Of a DNA stretch of 57,162 bases, positions 52,810 through 57,162 are shown piece by piece; positions within the stretch are counted from its first letter, which is position 1, and every line of letters begins with the position of its first letter. The position numbers and the translations under genes were made by a program. The DNA comes from Hohaiivirga sp031546825 (GTDB lineage: Bacteria; Pseudomonadota; Alphaproteobacteria; Rhizobiales; Beijerinckiaceae): NCBI GenBank assembly GCA_031546825.1, contig JAVBJU010000026.1:1-57162 (forward strand), given 5' to 3'. The notes under the pieces were generated by a model. It was not told where the DNA came from. It saw only the letters and a program-made list of their open reading frames with translations, and ran no database searches.

Positions 52810-54176
52810 GGTGCCGCCTTCCCAACGTATTTTTCAGGATTGTCACGGAAGGCTTCCAGGGCCTTTTCGTCGGCGAAGAAATAGGTGTGGTTGTTGTGGG
52901 TATAGCGATGGGGCGCATCGATATTGGTGAGCTTCTTCCCCGTCACCGGGTCGGTGACATCAAGCGTTATGACCGTGTTGAAAATCTGAATGCCGGTTTC
53001 CAGCGAAGCGCGCGGTATCGTCAGTTGATCGCCCTCGACTTTCCAGCCGTCGATGGGGATCGGGTTGCAGCCGCCCGGCTTCCCGAGCGATGGCTTGAAC
53101 ATATGGACGCCGCAGCCGATGCACACCACCTGATCGCCGGTTTGCACATAGCCCTTATCGCCGCAGAGAATGCAGGCATCAAACACTACGGCTGGCGCAA
53201 TCTTGTCCTCAAGGCGATTGATGACGAAAAAGCGCACAACCTTGCCGTCATCGGCCACCCAGGCGAACCGGTGCAGATTTCCATCCATCAGCGGTGTGAG
53301 CGGCATTCGCACCATATCGTCCGCCGCGATCTCGATCCGGGTTGCCTCGGACAACTGGGGCGGGCGAGAGGCGATAACATCCCAATAAGCCTGACCGCTG
53401 ATCATCAGAACAGCAATCGCAAGGATGCTGCCAAGGACGCGGCGCACGCCGCGATAATCGGCAAGCGCGATGCGGCTGGCGATGAGATCCTTGGTGGCTT
53501 TCCAAAGCGCGCGGCGGTGGCTGAGCGCAGTGAATCCTGCCACGACCACCACGAGAATGATCAGCAGCAATAAGATGTAACTGACCTTATCGGTGAGGTT
53601 CGTGGTTTTGGCGGCATAGGACAGGCGCAACCCGGTGAGTTCCACCACCTGAAGTTTTATCAGCGACAGCAGAAGATTACCGCTGAGCGGCACCAAGAGC
53701 GTTAGCCCGGTGAGGAGGAGAAGTGGCCAACGTAATCCCGGCGACAGGCGGAGGGCAAAACACAGCAAGGCCGTCAACACCATGCACAAGGCGAAGATGG
53801 AGACAATGCTGGCGAGATTGAGCAGCAACTCGGTGTTGATGACATGGGTTGCCGTCAACGCCAATACGGCGGGAGTGCTCGCCCATTGCAAAGCCGCCAG
53901 CGCAATCAGAAAGATCTGCCACACCCAGCCGCCAGAACGGTTGAACTGCCACAGCAAAAACCCGATCAGCACCACGGCATTGAGAATGAGAATAACAAGC
54001 GCCGAGACGAGCGTTGCAGGCACAACAAGTTTCAGCAGAAACCCGATGCCAAGCGCAGAAAGTGTGGAGAGAACATAAAACCACGGACCATGAAGGGGAC
54101 GCACAGCCCAATGCCCGGCCAGCAACACAACCACAGGCAGAAAAACAGGTAAGGCAGTAGCCCAGAAATAACTCAT
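52806..54176 (-). CDS. DUF2318 Fe-S-containing membrane protein with C-terminal YHS-like domain
   Basis: 456 residues. About nine membrane segments fill residues 1-270. A periplasmic DUF2318 domain follows with ACILCGDKGYV, VVCIGCGVHMF and a further Cys in PGGCNPIPIDGW, fitting a metal or Fe-S site. The last 55 residues, from DPVTGKKL through HNNHTYFFADEKALEAF to DNPEKYVG, look like a YHS domain, here without the usual Cys of DPVCG. It is the third gene of the FTR1/P19 cluster. A role in electron transfer to periplasmic iron is inferred. Confidence 0.88.
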   Translation of the reverse strand: MSYFWATALPVFLPVVVLLAGHWAVRPLHGPWFYVLSTLSALGIGFLLKLVVPATLVSALVILILNAVVLIGFLLWQFNRSGGWVWQIFLIALAALQWASTPAVLALTATHVINTELLLNLASIVSIFALCMVLTALLCFALRLSPGLRWPLLLLTGLTLLVPLSGNLLLSLIKLQVVELTGLRLSYAAKTTNLTDKVSYILLLLIILVVVVAGFTALSHRRALWKATKDLIASRIALADYRGVRRVLGSILAIAVLMISGQAYWDVIASRPPQLSEATRIEIAADDMVRMPLTPLMDGNLHRFAWVADDGKVVRFFVINRLEDKIAPAVVFDACILCGDKGYVQTGDQVVCIGCGVHMFKPSLGKPGGCNPIPIDGWKVEGDQLTIPRASLETGIQIFNTVITLDVTDPVTGKKLTNIDAPHRYTHNNHTYFFADEKALEAFRDNPEKYVGKAAP

Positions 54177-54220
54177 TGCATTATTAATATGCGTTTCATT
54201 CGAAAGGGACGCTCAAAATA

Positions 54221-54258
54221 GCAAGACGAGGACATTTCGCAAATGCCTCTCGTCTTGC
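54221..54258 (-). terminator. Hairpin between P19 and the DUF2318 gene
   Basis: GCAAGACGAG pairs with CTCGTCTTGC over 10 bp, with an inner CATTT/AAATG stem. On the minus strand it is followed by TATTTTGAG. It could terminate part of the transcripts, so that FTR1 and P19 are made in excess over the ABC part. Confidence 0.55.
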
Positions 54259-54274
54259 CAAGCTGTTTTAAAAA

Positions 54275-54802
54275 TTATTTTTTCTTCGGAGCGCCGGTAT
54301 ATTTGAATTCATACGACACTTCGAAAGGCTTCCACCAGCGACCGACACCGGTATTGGCATCGGTATGGCGGTGCAGACCCGCCTTTGAAGGCGGCTCGAT
54401 CATATAGGTCACTTTGTAGTTTCCAGCGCCCATCATCTTGATGTTCTGGCCATAATGCGGGCCGTCGCCAGCAACCATCGGCATGAAGGAGCCTTCCTGC
54501 TTCGCGCCGGTATCGGTGTTGACCAGCTTGTAGCTGATGGTCAGGTAGGGCATCCATTCGCCCTTGCCGAAGCCGTTCTTGTTGCCTTCAATCGCATGGA
54601 TATCGGCTTCAAGGTGAATGTCGGACTGCGCCGCAGCAAGACCCATGCCGCGCGGCTCCATGTCGATGGGCTCGAGATAAACCGCAGCAATCTCCATCTC
54701 ATTCATCTTGATTGGCTCGCCGATCGGCGTCTCTTCGAAAGCATAGGCGCCGGTGGTGATGGCGCAGGCACCGATAGCAGCAAGCAGTACACGTAGTTTC
54801 AT
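54275..54802 (-). CDS. fetP: P19-type periplasmic iron-binding protein
   Basis: 175 residues from the ATG at 54802, preceded by GAGGAGACGTC. The frame extends 11 codons further without signal character. A Sec signal peptide ends TTGAYAFEE. Metal-ligand regions of P19/FetP are present: Asp/His/Glu in SDIHLEADIHA, Met in GSFMPMVA, His in GDGPHYGQN and GLHRHTD. P19 is a dimeric copper- and iron-binding partner of the FTR1 permease in Campylobacter and uropathogenic E. coli, and FtrA in Brucella and Bordetella is a homologue. It lies 37 nt after the permease gene. Confidence 0.93.
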   Translation of the reverse strand: MKLRVLLAAIGACAITTGAYAFEETPIGEPIKMNEMEIAAVYLEPIDMEPRGMGLAAAQSDIHLEADIHAIEGNKNGFGKGEWMPYLTISYKLVNTDTGAKQEGSFMPMVAGDGPHYGQNIKMMGAGNYKVTYMIEPPSKAGLHRHTDANTGVGRWWKPFEVSYEFKYTGAPKKK

Positions 54803-54839
54803 CGTGACGTCTCCTCGTGGGTGAGATGGTAACAATCGA

Positions 54840-56780
54840 TCAGGCGTGGGAAGCCTCGCCCGATGGTGAATTCCGGCGCTTCAACACCCATGCGGCAATC
54901 AAAGCGAGAATGATCAGAAGCAATTGCGGAAGAATGGTTTCACGGTAGGGGTGCACCCCAAGCAACGGGATTTCCGGTGCCCAGCCCCACAAGGTCGGCT
55001 GGAATAGCTTGCCACTAATCAGCTCCATGACGCCCTTGCCGGTAAAGACAAATGCCATGAGATACATGAAAGCACCGGTGAAGATGAAGAACGGCTTCAA
55101 CGGCAGACGCACCACTGTGTAGCGCATGATGAGATAGGCCACGACCAGAATGGCGCATCCCGCCACAAAGCCCCCCGCCAGACCCATATGGTCGGCAGCG
55201 CCTTTCGCATCCGACACAAGGGCGAAATAGAACAGAACCGTCTCTGCACCCTCGCGGTAAACCGCCAGGAAGCTCGCAAACCACAGGCCAGCCAACGAGC
55301 CCTTGCTCATGGAGCCGCTCAATTTGGAGGCAAGATATTGCTTCCACTGCTCGGCTTCCGCCTTGGCCAGCAGCCAATAGCTCATGGAAAACAGCACGAA
55401 GACCGCGATGATCATCGTGAAACCTTCAAGCAGTTCCTGCTGTACCCCGGAATTGGTGAACAGCCAGTAGAACAGACATGCCGTCACCACACTGGCAATG
55501 AGGGCGACGATAACCGACTGGCGAATGAGCGGCAGTTTATCCTGATGTCCGCTTTTGACGAGATAGGTGACAATCGCCGCAACGATCAGCAGCGCCTCAA
55601 GGCCTTCCCGCACCATGATGATCAGGCTCATCAGCGCCAGATCCCATCCGGTCTGGCCTTGATCGCCCAGCATCATTACAGCTTTGCCTAAGTCTTGCGA
55701 AAACGTCTGGGCTTGCGCCTGCAATTCTGCCATCGGGCGGCCAGCATTCATCAGGCTGGCGAGTTTGGTGAAATGGGCTTCCAGTGCCAGTTTCGCAGCG
55801 CCGTCGCGGGCGCCGACGCGGGCTTCCATGCCGCTGGCCTCAAACAGATCGAAATAGGCATCCTGCACCGCAGTGACAGCCTGCTTCGTCTGCCCCTGCT
55901 CGTATTGGGCAATCGCGTGCGCCATCGTCTGGTCGATCTTGCCCTTCACTTCCGCCCAGTTGGCGCTTTTGCCCGCTGCGGCCTCAGCCATCACATTGAC
56001 ACTGGCCTTGGCCGGAATGGGAAGCCCTTCCAGACGCTCTTCGAGCCCTTGCAGCAACGTGGTCACGCTATAGCCGAACTCGGTGATTTTGCCCGGCTGA
56101 TCGGCCAGAGTGAGTAGCCCCGTGAATTCCTGGTTCAGCGCCTGTGTGGCCGCCGACGACTGGTTTTGCCGGATGGCAATTTCCATTTCCGAATTTTTGA
56201 AGCCTTCAAACTGGGCTTTCTGAATCCGCGCGCGCGCCTCAGCGGGCTTGCCATCCTGATAGAAGGTGATCGATTCCGACAACAGGTCGTCAATCAGGCG
56301 GAAATAGTCCTGCCAGTAGCGGTCAATTTTGGTGTTGTCGTAGGTGGAATGCGCGCCCTGCCCGGTGAGCACATGCCCGGCCTCAATCACCGGCTGCACA
56401 TCGCGCAGCTGCTTCTTGAGCCACATGGCACGGGCCTCAACAGTGGCAATCGGCTGACCATCGACGATCATCCGTCGTATCTCGCCAAAAGCCGCTTCCA
56501 TCTCAAAACTCTTGGCGGCAGAGACATTGATGCGGATCGGCCCTTCAAGATTTTCAAAAATCTCAAAATAGGCGGATTGAACCGCGCCTTTGGCCTCATC
56601 CGTCTGGTTCTGACGGTAGGCCTCCACGGTTTTGTCCAGGCGCGTCTCGATGCTTTTGATCAAAACTTCATAATCGCCGGGGGCCGCCAAAGCCGGGAAC
56701 GATAGCAGGCACACCATGGCAAAAGCTAAAACAGCCTTGCTGCGGAGGACAGCGTGACGAAAGATGGGCAAAACAAACAT
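54840..56780 (-). CDS. fetM: FTR1-family iron permease with large N-terminal periplasmic region
   Basis: 646 residues, far longer than the 270-280 of plain EfeU/FtrC. A signal peptide (about 1-32) is followed by about 340 periplasmic residues with three related helical units, seen as AKGAVQSAYFEIFENLEG, ARARIQKAQFEGFKNSEMEI and AVTAVQDAYFDLFEASGME. The permease half has seven membrane segments with both iron-pathway motifs, REGLE (about 395) and REGAE (about 510). It is the first gene of the cluster, with an Irr-type palindrome upstream. It imports iron across the inner membrane with P19. Confidence 0.93.
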   Translation of the reverse strand: MFVLPIFRHAVLRSKAVLAFAMVCLLSFPALAAPGDYEVLIKSIETRLDKTVEAYRQNQTDEAKGAVQSAYFEIFENLEGPIRINVSAAKSFEMEAAFGEIRRMIVDGQPIATVEARAMWLKKQLRDVQPVIEAGHVLTGQGAHSTYDNTKIDRYWQDYFRLIDDLLSESITFYQDGKPAEARARIQKAQFEGFKNSEMEIAIRQNQSSAATQALNQEFTGLLTLADQPGKITEFGYSVTTLLQGLEERLEGLPIPAKASVNVMAEAAAGKSANWAEVKGKIDQTMAHAIAQYEQGQTKQAVTAVQDAYFDLFEASGMEARVGARDGAAKLALEAHFTKLASLMNAGRPMAELQAQAQTFSQDLGKAVMMLGDQGQTGWDLALMSLIIMVREGLEALLIVAAIVTYLVKSGHQDKLPLIRQSVIVALIASVVTACLFYWLFTNSGVQQELLEGFTMIIAVFVLFSMSYWLLAKAEAEQWKQYLASKLSGSMSKGSLAGLWFASFLAVYREGAETVLFYFALVSDAKGAADHMGLAGGFVAGCAILVVAYLIMRYTVVRLPLKPFFIFTGAFMYLMAFVFTGKGVMELISGKLFQPTLWGWAPEIPLLGVHPYRETILPQLLLIILALIAAWVLKRRNSPSGEASHA

Positions 56781-57039
56781 CGTTTATCCGTCTTGATAAA
56801 ATCGATAGGCACCACTTGAATTGACGGATACTAATAATGACTTACATCTCCGCAAGCAAATGATTTAATTTAGAATCCTTCTAATATAAAATTACTACGT
56901 ATTTACCAGATAATATTAATTTAATAGTTAGATAAACGCAAAGATTTACGCTAAATCATTTCCAAGCTGGAAGTAAATCAATTAGAAAAACCAGCTGCTA
57001 TTGCGCTGCGATCAAGGTGTTTAATACCATTGGCCTCTT
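56781..57039. other. AT-rich leader of the iron cluster up to the IS630 gene
   Basis: 259 nt, strongly AT-rich. It holds the Irr-type palindrome at 56869-56885. The right end of the insertion sequence must lie somewhere in 56890-57035, but no inverted repeat could be assigned without the other end. Confidence 0.5.
56869..56885. promoter_or_regulatory. Irr iron control element (ICE-like palindrome) upstream of the iron cluster
   Basis: TTTAGAA-TCC-TTCTAAT: perfect TTAGAA/TTCTAA halves with the canonical 3-nt spacer of the rhizobial ICE motif. It is about 90-105 nt upstream of the FTR1 start. Irr can repress or activate depending on position, and this upstream location suits activation in low iron, which is an inference. 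Confidence 0.7.
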
Positions 57040-57162
57040 TTATTGACCGACATGAGCCCATTCCCGCATTCCGATTGATTTTATGACCTCTGGGAGAGCG
57101 ATGAGCTTTTTCCATGCCTCGCAAGCAATATCGATGATGTCGTCATAGGTTTCAAAGACCGT
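57040..57162 (-). CDS. IS630-family transposase, C-terminal fragment cut by window edge
   Basis: The last 40 codons read on the minus strand. TVFETYDDIIDIACEAWKKL is followed by IALPEVIKSIGMREWAHVGQ and a TAA at 57042-57040. This is the common C-terminus of the IS630/Tc1-mariner-type DDE transposases of Proteobacteria. The catalytic part is outside the window, so completeness is unknown. Confidence 0.85.
   Translation of the reverse strand, partial: TVFETYDDIIDIACEAWKKLIALPEVIKSIGMREWAHVGQ

Overview
The window looks like the chromosome of a Hyphomicrobiales (rhizobial-type) alphaproteobacterium. The signs are a NepR-EcfG general stress response pair behind its own EcfG-type promoter, an Irr-type iron control element, a GntP permease next to bdhA, fumarylacetoacetate- and octopine-type transport genes, and short interspersed bipartite hairpin repeats. 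Genus cannot be fixed from the sequence. Both edges are cut inside transposases (IS3 family on the left, IS630 family on the right), and both edges are AT-rich compared with the GC-rich core.

Layout. 1-1100: IS3 end, a truncated ORF tail and a long AT-rich gap with three FNR-type boxes. 1107-9487: a cysteine-free Crp/Fnr regulator, a 2Fe-2S ferredoxin and its NADPH reductase, a MerR-controlled Zn/Cd/Pb P-type ATPase, transaldolase, and two valine-degradation genes. 9667-11670: surface polysaccharide genes, with a frameshifted acyltransferase and an O-antigen-ligase-like protein. 11791-16773: a fumarylacetoacetase-like hydrolase and a five-gene polar amino acid/opine ABC transporter with two tandem binding proteins. 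16804-20397: an MFS carrier, a decayed 3-prime copy of pncB, a DUF1778/GNAT toxin-antitoxin pair and intact pncB. 20580-25544: mrp, mobA, diheme cytochrome c peroxidase, mobB, tusA and a tandem-domain universal stress protein. 26111-33078: an L,D-transpeptidase, nepR-ecfG and prkA-yeaH-ycgB. 33166-37053: bdhA and its GntP permease, rluD and tRNA-Glu(CTC). 37353-49145: a complete hexitol/tagatose utilisation locus. 49280-56780: a seven-gene iron uptake cluster of the FTR1/P19/ABC-permease/thioredoxin type.

How the genes work together. The hexitol locus has a ribose-type ABC importer, two short-chain polyol dehydrogenases, a PfkB sugar kinase, a GatZ-type protein and two LacI regulators. It can be read as hexitol (probably galactitol or a relative) to tagatose, to tagatose 6-phosphate, to fructose 6-phosphate. 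Palindromic LacI-like operators sit in its promoters. The iron cluster encodes an FTR1 permease with a large periplasmic repeat region, the P19 protein, a DUF2318 Fe-S membrane protein carrying a YHS tail, two MacB/FtsX-type permeases, their ATPase and a lipoprotein thioredoxin. A canonical Irr-type palindrome lies upstream. The cytochrome c peroxidase promoter pairs an FNR-type box with Irr-like half-sites, which links it to oxygen and iron status.

The least ordinary features are the toxin-antitoxin pair bracketed by an intact and a decayed pncB 3-prime end, the DUF2318-YHS fusion, the triple periplasmic repeat of the FTR1 protein, the interspersed bipartite hairpins, and a possible orphan small RNA next to the universal stress protein gene.
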